From Megamerina dolium (Eukaryota > Arthropoda > Insecta > Diptera > Megamerinidae): DNA of 64,000 nt. The stretch covers positions 37,495,139 to 37,559,138 of the forward strand of contig OY978530.1 of the NCBI GenBank assembly GCA_963854835.1, in the 5' to 3' direction. This document shows positions 1-9,802 of the stretch, in pieces. The position numbers were made by a program, and so were the translations under genes. Every line of letters begins with the position of its first letter. Position 1 is the stretch's first letter. The notes under the pieces are model-generated. The model worked only from the letters and a program-made list of their open reading frames with translations, did no database searches and was not told where the DNA came from.

Positions 1-10
1 TATATATATA

Positions 11-58
<48 letters not shown>

Positions 59-110
59 AAACATAAATATGAATATATATATATATATTACAGATTGTCA
101 GTATTGCCAG
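1..110. repeat. (AT)n microsatellite
   Basis: Almost pure TA/AT dinucleotide repeats with a few interruptions. It is the first of several long (AT)n tracts in the window and has no coding content. Confidence 0.9.
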
Positions 111-206
111 CATATATAACGCTTTTGACAAGTTCTAAACTCATATCTGCGTGTCTTGGGCGCATGATATGACTCGGCTTATGAATATGTAGCAAAAAAT
201 GTGAAA

Positions 207-1055
207 TTAATACACGGGATTATTTATACGCGTATAAACTATGCCAGTGCAGTATGTGAGATATGTAAGGTTGCCAGGCAGTTGATGCAAATCCTGTTTT
301 GAAGTAGCAGGAGGAGCACGGGAACTTTCTGTTAGTTGCTTATAGGAACATAAGGTATGTAGTTGCGATTTCTGAAGATGACCAGTGACTATCCACCCAA
401 AGACTGTATTCTGACCAATCAAAGTTTGAGAATGTATTTTCTACTGTTTCCCAAAATTTGTGACGGGTAGGTGTCAGAGCCTAATATTATATCCACAGCT
501 GGACTTCTATGTAGATTTTCATCCACCAAACGTAAACCAGAGAGCTCTTTACGTAAGTTGGCGGGTACTGAATATACCGACAGTTTTCCTGTAAGTTTTT
601 TCAAAACGAACGCATCGATTTCCTTAGTGACCTAAGGAAGGTCACTGAGTAAGGTGGAACAGGTTACCTGTTAAAGGAAAGGGCGGTGAATTTGCCATTC
701 CAAGGAGCATCGTATGGTCTATTGTTGGGTGGTTTTCAGTAACCAATCCTGTATCGTGCTTCTCGGATGCAACAGTTTGCAGCTGCTCAGGGCAATGGCG
801 AAGAGGGTGTGTTTTTTTACACAGTGAACAATCGGGAGTACAACGTTGTTACGATATGTATTGATTTTCCTGGAAGTCGTTAGAGGATTTATCGATCGCC
901 TGGGAGAGTGGAACTGACCGGGATATTCGATGGCTTCGAACTCCGGCTTTGCCCGGCAATGGCATCGCAAAACCTCCAATATACAATTGCGTAAACTGCG
1001 AACTTAAATTGATAGTGCAGCACATAGTTTTTTGTGGTTCTACTGTGCGCACCAT
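207..1055 (-). pseudogene. BEL/Pao retrotransposon fragment A (gag zinc knuckle and protease remnant)
   Basis: On the minus strand, 719-979 resembles the Cys/His-rich end of a BEL/Pao gag, with several Cys lost. At 419-604 there is a stretch with 'PANLRKELSGLRLVDENLHR', which lies downstream of the protease in this group. At 207-422 the phrase 'FGWIVTG' appears, a hallmark of the BEL/Pao protease/RT linker. A second copy of the same phrases sits at 8786-9020, about 80% alike by eye, so this is a dispersed family. Reading frames are broken between blocks and RT, RNase H and integrase are absent, so it is a dead fragment. The BEL/Pao assignment is firm; the exact ends are not. Confidence 0.75.
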
Positions 1056-1986
1056 CGTAATTACCTACTTAAAAAAACAAAATTTTTTGAAAATTATGTG
1101 AGGCAGATGGAAACAGACGCTTAAACAGGGAATATACTATTAAAATACATTTTGATTCTTTTTATAAGGGTATGCATTTTTATTTGAATTTCTAATATTT
1201 AACGTGGGTGAATCAAAAATAATTTATAGCACTTTTACTTTGCATTAGAATTTCCAATATTTGGCGTCGGTAAATCCAAATTAATATATAGCTTTTTTAC
1301 TTTTCATTGGAAATTCTAATATTGGAATTTTTATTTTTATTGTTTTATTACATATACGCACGTACATGTACGATACATATGTACAAAATATTTTTTATTT
1401 GTTTCTATTGAAGACAGCAATTTTCTACTGGCTTGCTCATGCTGAGCAGTTCTCTTGTGCTTACCAACAAAGTCACAGTTTAATTTTCGCCAATCATTAC
1501 TATAGATTATTACTCTATAGCTTTTACTCGCGAACTTGCATTTTCAGAGTTGGCTGAGCATAAACATTTAAGTGCATGCATATGTGTATGCATGCACTCT
1601 ATGTTGCTCTTTTGCTTATTTAAACATGTTTTTGAATCTTTCGTAAATTAAATTAATTAAATTTTTAGCCCTTAACTTGAATATGAAAATATGTTAAAGG
1701 GAGTGAGCGAATAATTGTTCCAGTGGGAAAAGTGTTGCATGGGAGAGAAATGTAGGTCAATTGTTAGGAGTGATCTTCAATATGCAGGGGAAAAAACAAC
1801 AATTGGTTTGACCATGATTAAAGCCAAAAGCACTTTGCCCAAATATACCGTTTACAATTCAAACCAAATAATTTGTAGAAAATATAGGTATGTATATGTA
1901 AAATATATCTAAACTTCTTCTCACTCTTAAATTTCCTTTGTAAAATAAAGGTTCGAGTGCCTTTCAATAGGTTATGGGCCTGCAGC
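1056..1986. other. AT-rich stretch without a recognised gene
   Basis: No reading frame here resembles a known family. It holds a two-copy imperfect tandem duplication with a 63-base period at about 1185-1310, recognised by the recurring 'GAATTTC(T/C)AATATTT' followed by a similar AT-rich tail. The rest is low-complexity AT-rich sequence that could be old LTR or spacer. Confidence 0.5.
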
Positions 1987-2164
1987 AAGAAATTCGAAGG
2001 TCGTATGTCGACAATGTGTTCCTTGCTTTCCACTCGAGAACAATGCTTACATTCCATTTTGCAAGGACGACGAGATAAAGCACCCGCGTTGCCCTGATGT
2101 CCTCCTTTACGATGCTCGATTGTAAAATCATAACTCTGCAGCCGTTCAATCCAGCTCGCGAATT

Positions 2165-2547
2165 GTCTTTATGGGTTTTTAAATTGTAGTAACCACCTTA
2201 ACGCTGCGTGGTTAGTTCGGAGATGAAATGACTGACCATGCAAATATTTATGGAAATACTTCACATATTCCAGTATTCCGAGTAACTCTCTTCGAGTGAC
2301 ACAGTAGTTTCTTCCTGGCTTTGACAGGATTTTACTGTAGTATTCTATTACTTTTTCTTGCCCATCTATAATCTGAGAGAGCACACCACCTATTCCATAG
2401 CAACTCGCATCTGTGTACATCACAAACTTTTGACCAGGTACTGGATACGCCAATACTGGTGCTGAACAGAGGTTTTCTATCAGCTGTTTGAATGCTGTCT
2501 GTTGTTCCTAGCCCACACAAATGGTTCGTTCTTTTTTGTTAGCTCTC
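2165..2547 (-). pseudogene. Ty3/gypsy RNase H remnant
   Basis: The translated minus strand contains 'YTDASCYGIGGVLSQ', the DAS motif around the first RNase H catalytic Asp in Ty3/gypsy elements. It continues with 'RRELLGILEYVKYFHKYLHG', where the second acidic residue (E) lies, and ends near 'TNHAALRWL'. This is the connection-RNase H region at the usual spacing. The upstream part is joined out of frame to gag by a deletion, and downstream the frame breaks before the integrase zinc-binding domain. Confidence 0.85.
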
Positions 2548-3529
2548 TCCATTACGTATGCCATCTATGAATGCCTCTATTTTTATTTTTTCGACGTACT
2601 CTTCCGAATTACTGGAGAACGCTAGATGACATAAGCGCTCAATATCGGAAGCGAATTCCTGAAGGCTCTCATTACTCTGTTGCACTCGCAATCTTAATTC
2701 CACTCTATGCAATTGACTTTTATATTCATTTCAATATTTGCGCTGGAGTGTCTCCATCAGTGATTGATAGCTACCACGATCTTTCTCTGGAACCATTTGT
2801 AACACTTCGGAAGCATTGCCTTTTAATGCGACTAATAAAACAGCGGTCTTGTCGCTATCATCCCATTGATTCTTCGAAGCTGTTGTCTCGAATTGAAGCT
2901 TCAAGATATTGGATGACGTGCTTCCAACAAATGTTGGTGGCTTTAATTTGATTGTGCTTGAATCTTTAATCACTGATGTGGCTAAGCCAAATATTTTTAG
3001 TTGATTGAGTTCGTGCTGTAATTTCTCGAGCTTTTCTTCCAAGTCATATCTGTCTACATGTTCCTTCAGCTTATCATCCAATCATCCAAATCATCCACAT
3101 GTTCCTTCAGCTCTGTGACTTTGTCAATAATAGCTCTGGAAATTTCTGAAATCCAATCTCAATTCCTTTTTGAAGATTTTCGATAACGTGGCGAGCCGAA
3201 TGTTTTTGAAGCTTGGAGTCAATTGTTTTCTAGAATTTTTCCATATCGTTTTCTTGACCAGACGCATTTTCTTGTAGCTGTTGCATCATGGTTTTCATGA
3301 AATGCATAAGTTGACCTCTGGAATCTATCTTGCTCTCTTCCCCAGCGTGCACAACTGCATGTATATCGGCTTCCTCAAAGAACTCGTGTTCTTCTACATT
3401 CATACCCTTAGCCTCCATGGCTTGCCTTAGCCTCATCAGCAGTTCTGCTTTTGTACCTGATGACGATATATTCATTTGTTACAACTGTTTTTTCAGTTGG
3501 TCCACTTTTAGTCGGTCAATTTTCACCAT
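2548..3529 (-). pseudogene. Ty3/gypsy gag with SAP-like N-terminus
   Basis: Translation starts at an ATG whose complement ends at 3529, 12 bases downstream of the primer-binding site. The first ~45 codons read like a SAP DNA-binding motif: a Leu/Lys-rich helix, then 'SGTKAELLMRLRQAM' (complement of about 3425-3470). A TAA stop interrupts the helix near 3481. A coiled region (2731-3081) and a capsid-like segment 'LQEFASDIERLCHLAF' (about 2620-2670) follow, typical of gypsy/mdg3-group gag. A TGA lies near 2728. No zinc knuckle is reached before the deletion near 2548. The gag call rests on order and composition; the SAP call rests on one motif. Confidence 0.7.
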
Positions 3530-3540
3530 CTTAACAGAAT

Positions 3541-3556
3541 CCTACTTCTGACACCA
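3541..3556 (-). promoter_or_regulatory. Primer-binding site, tRNA-Leu type
   Basis: The minus strand reads TGGTGTCAGAAGTAGG two bases after the LTR end. It complements the 3' end of an insect tRNA-Leu (…TCTGACACCA) with one mismatch. The micropia/mdg3/blastopia group of Ty3/gypsy elements uses tRNA-Leu, which agrees with the coding content. Confidence 0.75.
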
Positions 3557-3558
3557 AT

Positions 3559-3976
3559 TGTTACGTTTTTATTTTGTGAACGTGTAATTCTATTTAAATC
3601 AGCCTTGTTCGATCTCTGCATTCTGTTAATAATAATTGCAACACTTATTTTATACAACTATATACAGCAACAATTTATTTAATCAACTCTGTTTACAATT
3701 AGCTATTTACAACAACTCTTTTAATGCACTTGCAACTGTATCGATGTTTCCGCAGTCACGTTGGGGATTAGATTGATTCGCACTTGTCAACACTGGCTCT
3801 ATTTATACTCTGCTGGCAACACCCAAGAATCTTCCATTATTGAAATTCTTCTCTTTCTTTCTCGTTGGCTTGTTCTGGTTATCGCCAATTTCTTTTTGTT
3901 GACATTCGTTTCGATGCTGCCAACATTCGTGTCAGTCACAATAGTGATGAATAACCAACCATCGATATTCGTTACA
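3559..3976 (-). repeat. Gypsy LTR (418 bp) shared by two internal regions
   Basis: On the minus strand it begins TGTAACG (complement ending at 3976) and ends CGTAACA (3559), following the TG…CA rule. A polypurine tract abuts its start and a primer-binding site follows its end by two bases. A TATA box (TATAAATAG) lies at the complement of 3799-3807. The LTR therefore serves as the 3' LTR of the right copy and the 5' LTR of the left copy. Confidence 0.8.
3799..3807 (-). promoter_or_regulatory. TATA box inside the gypsy LTR
   Basis: TATAAATAG on the minus strand, about 170 bases inside the LTR start. It is a plausible RNA polymerase II core promoter for the element; activity is not shown. Confidence 0.5.
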
Positions 3977-3988
3977 CTGCCCTCCTCT
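3977..3988 (-). promoter_or_regulatory. Polypurine tract of the right gypsy copy
   Basis: AGAGGAGGGCAG on the minus strand directly abuts the LTR start TGTAACG. This is the expected plus-strand primer of reverse transcription and fixes the LTR boundary. Confidence 0.75.
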
Positions 3989-4044
3989 TAACCTTGTTCG
4001 TCCCGAACAAGTTTTTATACTTCCCCCCGATATGGCGCAAGTCG

Positions 4045-4940
4045 CTAAACGTGCACTACTTTAAACTTTGATCTTTTATTCCAGGCACGTTGAATACGAT
4101 ACACTACGTCATTTATCTTTGCTATAATCTCATATGGTCCTTCCCAATGAGTCTGCAGTTTAGGAGATAGGCCTTTCTTTCGTTGTGGATTATGAAGCAT
4201 TACAATCTCTCCTTCATAGAACCCTTTTGAATTTGCTTTCAAGTCATACCTGGCCTTCATCTTATCGCTTATCATCTGCGGTCGCTCTCTGATGAACCGA
4301 TGTACTTCATCCAACTGTTTCCTCTTTTCGCTAGTATAGTTACCTTCGGTTGGTCTCGTTGGTGCTACGACTTCAAATTTTAAATCAGCTGGCAGTCTTA
4401 ACTAGTTTCCAAATATTGCCATTACCGGTGTAGTAGCCGTCGTATCATGTTGTGCGCATCGATATGCCATGAGGAACATTGGTATATGTACATCCCAGTC
4501 TCTTTGGTATTTATCTGTGACTTTTCTCGAATATTGTTCCAAGGTATGGTTAAATCGTACTACCATGCCATCAGATTGAGTATGCAAAGGTGTTGTACGG
4601 GATTTGTATATACCCAACATTCGGCACATCTCTTGGAATACAACCGATTCGAAATTTCGACCTTGGTCTGAGTGTAACTCCATCGGTACACCAAAACGAG
4701 TAATCCATTGGTTGACGAGTACATTCTCAACTGTACTAGTTTCTTGATTTGGAATGGGGTATACTTCAGGCCATTTATCGAAGTAATCTATGACCACCAG
4801 AACATACTTATTTCCCTCGTTACTTGTTGGAAATAGTCCAGCTATGTCTATAGCAATTTGCTCAAATGGAGCACCAACGGTGTATTGGTAAATCTTACCT
4901 CGACTTTTCTTATTGGTACCTTTGGCCATTGCACATTACT
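4045..4940 (-). pseudogene. Ty3/gypsy integrase core and C-terminal module
   Basis: The core (about 4402-4929) shows the first catalytic Asp in 'IAIDIAGLFPT', the second in 'LHSDQGRNFES' and then 'TQSDGMVVRFNHTLEQY'. In this family the last block normally reads MVERFNRT, so the catalytic Glu of the D,D-35-E triad is replaced by Val (GTA, complement of about 4554-4560). The C-terminal piece (4045-4314) contains 'YEGEIVMLHNPQRKKGLSPK' and 'WEGPYEIIAKINDVVYRIQR', the GPY/F-type module that follows gypsy integrases. A stop or frameshift separates the two pieces near 4320-4400. Confidence 0.85.
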
Positions 4941-5560
4941 CACACTTCCGACATGGTCATGGCGTCCAACCAAATAAAACCGTTTCTTATTTTCTCAGTA
5001 CGCCTTGCTATTGCGTTTTCATTAGCCATTTCTTGCCAATCTGGACGAACGCCCTGCTCCTTGTATTCCATAATCTTTACGAGACCTGATTTGTTTCGTT
5101 GATCCCCTTGCGCTCGGTTCGGTTGTTCATGACTCCTTCGGCAAGAAATTCGAAGGTCGTATGTCGACAATGTGTTCCTTGCTTTCCACTCGAGAACAAT
5201 GCTTACATTCCATTTTGCAAGGACGACGAGATAAAGCACCCGTTTTGCCTTGATGTCCTCCTTTACGATGCTCGATTGTAAAATCATAACTCTGCAGCCG
5301 TTCAATCCAGCGCGCCAATTGTCTTTATGGGTTTTTAAATTGTAGTAACCACCTTAACGCTGCGTGGTTAGTTCGGAGATGAAATGACTGACCGTGCAAG
5401 TATTTATGGAAATACTTCACATATTCCAGTACTGCGAGCAACTCTTTTCGAGTGACACAGTAGTTTCTTTCTGGCTTCTACAGGATTTTACTGTAGTATG
5501 CTAGTACTTTTTATTACCCATCTATGATCTGAGAGAGCACACCACCTATTCCATAGTCAC
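4940..5560 (-). pseudogene. Ty3/gypsy RNase H end and integrase zinc-binding region (frame-broken)
   Basis: The stretch contains 'WIERLQSYDFTIEHRKG' and 'ALSRRPC', the usual end of the RNase H tether, then a Cys-rich segment 'CKMECKHCS' leading to the zinc-binding region (4940-5300). Bases 5320-5560 parallel the RNase H of the left copy (2165-2400) but frames switch, so no continuous RNase H is readable. The C-terminal part overlaps the segment duplicated at 1987-2150. Confidence 0.7.
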
Positions 5561-6406
5561 CCGCATGTGTGACCAACACAAACTTTTGACCGGGTACTGG
5601 GTTCGCCAATACTGGTGCTGAAACAGAGTTTTTCTTTCAGCTGTTCGAATGCTTTCTGTTGTTCCTCGCCCCACACAAATGGTTTGTTCTTTCTTGTTAA
5701 CTCATGCAGATTGCTGGCGATATTTGCAAATCCAGGAACAAATCGTCTATAGTAGGTACATAAGCCTAGGAAACTTCTTAACTCGTGAAGATTCGACGGA
5801 TTAGGCCATTTTTGTACTGCTCCTACTTTCTCCTCGTCGGTATGTACCCCTTCTGTTGTTTTCGTATTCAGTTTAAGCCTTGCTGATTGTATACGCTCAA
5901 ATACTTCTTTTAACTTTACCAGGTGGACGTTAAAATCCTTTCCCATCACGATAATATCATCGAGGTACACCAAGCACGTTTTCCTGCGTAGTCCTCTGAG
6001 TACACGCTCCATCAAACGTTCGAAAGTAGCTGGCGCATTGCATAAGCCAAATGGCATCACTGTAAATTGCCATAGGCCATCGCCAATACTGAAAGCTGTT
6101 TTCTCTTTGTCCTCCTCATCAAGTTCCACTTGCCAGCTGCCACTTTGCAGATCAAGAGTTGAGAACCACTTCGTACCAGACAGCGTGTCCAGAGTGTCAT
6201 CAATTCTTGGCAGTTGATAGCCGTCGTAATGATATCACGTTTTTCGTGATATCATTAAGCTTTCTGTAATCCACACAGAGTCTATTACTTCCATCCTTCT
6301 TCTTTGCCAACACAACTGGTGAACTCCATGTACTCAGTGATTGTCCAATAACACCTTGTTTCTGCATATCGGAAATAAGCTTAACGGCTTCATCTCTTTT
6401 GGCCAA
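5557..6406 (-). pseudogene. Ty3/gypsy reverse transcriptase with inverted-duplication break
   Basis: The N-terminal part (6200-6406) carries '[20 protein letters not shown]' and the C-terminal part (5557-6129) 'MPFGLCNAPATFERLMERVL' and the catalytic 'YLDDIIVMG'. The first palm Asp is readable in 'FSTLDLQSGSW' (about 6135-6165), so all three RT carboxylates exist. The two parts are disjoined at 6227-6257, where a 13-base inverted duplication with a 5-base spacer replaces a few codons and shifts the frame. RT identity is certain; the protein is dead as written. Confidence 0.9.
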
Positions 6407-6965
6407 TGGAACTCGTCGTGGTGCTGGACGAATTGGTCTATAGCATTTTCTTTAGCTTCTATTAACGTCCTACCAAGTATGATGTTTTTATTCGTTATTT
6501 CTTTATCTGCTTCCACTACCCACAACTTGCCTGTCTCATCATCCACATTCATTTGTCCCCAAATCACCGCTTCTGATTTTGCTGTAACCTCTTGGCGTTG
6601 ACATGCCAGTACTCGTTTGATGTTCCCACTACGCTTGTAGCCGATGTTCAATGGTAGCTCGGCATTTGCATAGCATAGTATCCGTTGATTTAAATCTAAC
6701 GTAAATCCGTTGTCAATCATAAAATCAACACAAATTATTCTGTCATCGATGACGTCAGCCACTAATGTCATGTTCCCACGTGCAATTTCCAATAGATACT
6801 CGTTTTTTGTGGGGCTAGCGCAATCCATGTTGAACTCATCGCAAGTCAACTCAGTAGCTGTCATTAAGTTTGTTCTGCGCGCTACGTCTTCCTGGCACCC
6901 TCTGGGAGGCTGCTGAAATGAGTGGCGAAAACCTTCTCCGTTAAAGGTTGTACGTTGGTTGATGA
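6334..6965 (-). pseudogene. Ty3/gypsy gag tail and protease remnant lacking the active site
   Basis: An open frame runs from about 6965 to 6334 on the minus strand. Its middle reads like the flap and C-terminal half of a retropepsin, with 'DFMIDNGFTLDLNQRILCY' and then 'AELPLNI'. The expected DTG catalytic triad at the N-terminal side is not present. The stretch before it (6965-6865) is basic and Gln-rich, as in gag C-termini, without a CCHC knuckle. The frame leads into the RT start by overlap. Confidence 0.6.
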
Positions 6966-6989
6966 CCCCCGCAAATGAAATGATTTTGA

Positions 6990-7503
6990 TTTTCGGATAT
7001 GCACGTAGAATATCCGGTCCTTTTATAGGGAGGGTGCCTATATCAGGCTGGTGGATGGTCCCGAGGAATACAAGGCGGACAGCACCGCTCTACAGGAAAT
7101 GTGATGGACGGGACAGGGCTGCTCCAAAAGAGCGTCCTGTGATATATACAACAGTTGTCATGCTGAAAGGTACGAATTAGAATGTGGATTTTTGGTCAGC
7201 AAGAGACTACGACACTGTCTCACATTTAACGCCTGTGAACGAACGGCTGGCCACAATCCGCATCAATGCAAAATTCTTTAACATCAGCCTTATATGTGCC
7301 GACGATCCGAAGGATGAAGAAGACAATGCAACCAAGGAGAGCTTCTTTCAGCGCCTCGAAGAAGCTTATGACCGCTGCCCCCGCCACGATATCAAAATCG
7401 TGCTTGGCGACTTTAATGCCAGGGTGGGCAAGGCAGGTACTTTTGGTCCAACTGTCGGAAAATTCAGCCTCCAAGAGAGCACATCCGATAACGAAATGAG
7501 GCT
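6990..7503 (+). pseudogene. RTE-type LINE endonuclease fragment
   Basis: Plus-strand translation gives parts of an apurinic endonuclease: 'LVSKRLRH' (about 7185-7215), then after a frame change 'VNERLATIRINAKFFNISLI' (7225-7285), 'PRHDIKIVLGDFNARVGKAG' (catalytic Asp/Asn block, 7380-7440) and 'GPTVGKFSLQ'. This is the CFDP2-like endonuclease of RTE-type LINEs. A stop near 7100 and a frameshift near 7215 break it. The same family supplies the RT fragments at 7552, 10622, 43960 and 50080. Its right end meets an inverted RT fragment, so the element is rearranged. Confidence 0.75.
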
Positions 7504-7551
7504 GAAAAAAGAAGTTGGAAAGTGCAGGAGTCAAATATTCGTTTAAGCGTG

Positions 7552-8083
7552 TACAACGGGGGTTATGCAGTGTCATTCTAGAAAGTCGAATGAGCTTTGC
7601 AGGAATACCGAACTCAGATATTGTTGAGTAGAGGTAATCCCTTACCGGACTGTCGAAAGAGGCTTTATAATCAACAAATAGGTGGTGTGTGTCGATCTGT
7701 TTTTCTTGGGTCTTCTCCAGGATTTGACGCAGGTCTGAAGCCACACTGATAAGGTCCAATCAGTTTGTTGAGCATGGGCTTCAATCTTTCACACAATACG
7801 CTTGATAGGAGCTTGGATGCGACTCAGGAGACTTATTCCACGGTAGTTGGCGCAAATTGTGTGGTCTCCTTTTTTATGTACAGGACAGAGAACACTGAGC
7901 CTCCAATCATCAAGCATTCTTTCATCCGACCATATTCTGCTTATGAGCTGGTGCATGCAGGCGAGCAGCTCATCGCCTCCGGTCTTAAATAACTCGGCAG
8001 GCAGGCCATCGGCACCTGCAGCTTTGTTGTTCTTCAGCCTTAAAATGGCCGTTTCAACCTCGTCATAGTCGGGTGGTGGCCAC
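7552..8083 (-). pseudogene. RTE-type LINE RT N-terminal half, inverted
   Basis: Minus-strand translation shows 'LKNNKAAGADGLPAELFKTG' (start of the RT domain), then after breaks 'QILEKTQEKQIDTHHLFVDY' with the first catalytic Asp, and 'EFGIPAKLIRLSRMTLHN'. It matches 51080-51640 of the longer copy at 50080-52060. It lies head-on against the plus-strand endonuclease piece, and the last ~60 bases are repeated inverted at 10628-10685. The sequence past 8083 no longer matches the LINE. Confidence 0.8.
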
Positions 8084-8215
8084 ACCCGCCTCATATAATG
8101 GTTATATAATGCCCGAGTCACAATTCTCGTATCAGCATTTCCGTGATAGTAATCGTAAGGGGCCAGTATTTGGCGAATGCGTTGACATTCGTGAATCATT
8201 TCTATCGTCGCATGA

Positions 8216-8625
8216 ACGAGACTTCTTTGGGAAGTGATGATTCGAACTCACTTTTCCGCTGAGTTTCGTTGTAGGGAATGTATTACTACGGGTTGTAGGC
8301 ATCCTGGTCGGGAGCTGCTTTCGTTTTCTACAAGATCTGTAAGATCTAATTTTAGCAGTTGGAGAGACAGTTGAGAAGCGATGAACATTAGGAATAGGGT
8401 CATGCCGTGCTCTGTGAAGCAGTGAATTATGTTGCTTTCCACAGATACGGCATGAAAACTTGCTGTGGCACTTTGCAACGGTATGTGATGTTGCCAAACA
8501 GTTGCTGCAAATTCTGTACTGATGCACAAAAATTATTCTCTTGAATTGTGAGTGAGAAGAACTTTGTACATCGTCGCAGCGAGTGCATGCCTCTACATAA
8601 TGGGCATGCGTGTATTTGTGATTGT
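8216..8625 (-). pseudogene. BEL/Pao gag zinc-knuckle fragment
   Basis: Minus-strand translation includes 'YRICSNCLATSHTVAKCHSK' followed by 'CRICGKQHNSLLH', a typical double Cys/His knuckle of BEL/Pao gag. It sits downstream of, and out of order with, the knuckle of the neighbouring BEL copy at 9023-9799, so it is a separate fragment. The frame breaks at both ends. Confidence 0.75.
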
Positions 8626-8639
8626 ACTGCTGGATGAAA

Positions 8640-9799
8640 TAACGTTCTGAGTTGTTCTAAGGGAGATATCGAGATCTTTCGGATGTTGTCGATTATTCAC
8701 TTGTGTCCGATGCGTAGTGCTTGGAACATCGTGAGACAAACAGGGGGGGTTAATGAAACTTATTCCAGTATGGAATGAAGAAACTGCTTTATGTAAATGT
8801 GAATTCGTGTAACGACCAGTAATTGTCCATCCAAAAACATCAAACTTCCAAGAATATCTTTTTTCACTCCTTCGAGTACTAGTGAGGATTATATATCTGC
8901 TCCTAATATTAAATCCACAGGGGAACTTCTGTGTAGATTTACATCTGCCAACCGTAAACCAGAGAGCTCTTTACGTAAGTTGGCAGATATCGAATGTGAT
9001 GGGAGTTTTCTCGTAAGTTTCTCTAAGTATCAACTTTCAATGAAAATCTCGGGTCAATCGGAGATCCGATCACCAATGAACACTTTTTCGTTGGATGTGC
9101 CGTAACTACCTTATTCAGGCCGGTGACTTCAGCTCGAACGTCGCAAACAGGGAGGCGCAACCTGCTACGTAAGCATTCTGACATGAAGGTCGCTCCGGAG
9201 CCTGGCTCGATCAAGGCACGGGCTTTAAATATATTGTTCTGATGTCGGATATAGATCAATGCTGTTCCAAGGAGCACTGTGGAATCTTCTGTTGTAGATT
9301 TTGCTGTATTCAAAGCTGTGTCGGGATTCTCAGTAGTAACAGCTCGCAGCTGGGAAGTGAATGACTGACAAGATCGTCCACACGATGTTGCAGCGGAAAT
9401 TGGCACAGGGGTTGCTTCACGATGACTGCTCGATGAGTTTTCTAGTCTGTGAAGAAGGGAATGATGGCGGTTTTTGCAAAATGAGCACGTGAACAAGCTC
9501 TTGCAGTTACTGTAGTCGTGGGAATTAGCGAGGCAGTTTGTACACAGGATGTGCTTTCTCACGATATTGTATCTCTCACCGATTGACAATTTAAGAAAAT
9601 CGGAACAATGATGAATCGGGTGTGACTTTCGACACAATGGGCAATCACGATATGAAACGTTGACGTGATATGTGTTTACTCTTCGGGGATTAGCTGTAGG
9701 ATTGTAGGATCGCTTGGGAGGATCGAATCGACTGGGTTGCCGATTCGATGGTTGGCTGAATTGCCGAGAACCACTTCGGATATCTGCGACTGACTCCAA
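8640..9799 (-). pseudogene. BEL/Pao gag zinc knuckles and aspartic protease
   Basis: The open frame 9023-9799 has 'CPLCRKSHPIHHCSDF', 'CTNCLANSHDYSNC' and 'CSFCKNRHHSLLHR', three Cys/His units in a row, then a Ser/Thr-rich linker. A DUF1758-type protease follows with 'ARALIEPGSGATFMSECLRS'. The family usually has Asp where this copy has Glu (EPGS), so the protease active site looks lost. Left of 9023 the frame breaks, but the blocks shared with fragment A continue to about 8790. Confidence 0.8.
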
Positions 9800-9802
9800 A
9801 GT

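Larger units (their letters stand above)
1987..3556 (-). mobile_element. mdg3/micropia-like Ty3/gypsy, internally deleted left copy
   Basis: Read on the minus strand this copy starts with a primer-binding site (3541-3556), runs through gag (3529 to about 2548), then jumps directly into RNase H (about 2547-2165) and ends near 1987 before the integrase core. Protease and the RT fingers and palm are missing, so an internal deletion joins gag to RNase H near 2547. From 1987 to about 2547 it matches the right copy at 5143-5706 with scattered differences. It shares the LTR at 3559-3976 with that right copy, forming a tandem arrangement. It cannot encode a working polyprotein. Confidence 0.8.
3977..6965 (-). 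mobile_element. mdg3/micropia-like Ty3/gypsy, right copy (gag end to PPT)
   Basis: From right to left on the minus strand: a gag C-terminal scrap (about 6965-6865), a protease remnant, RT, RNase H, integrase, the integrase C-terminal module and a polypurine tract at 3977. This is the order of a Ty3/gypsy pol. The 5' LTR, most of gag and the protease active site are missing at the right edge, where RTE-type LINE sequence begins near 6990. Stops and frameshifts break it in several places. Confidence 0.85.

Noticed and set aside
6990..8083. Twin-priming inversion of one RTE insertion
   Set aside because: The relative order and orientation of the endonuclease and RT parts do not match that mechanism.
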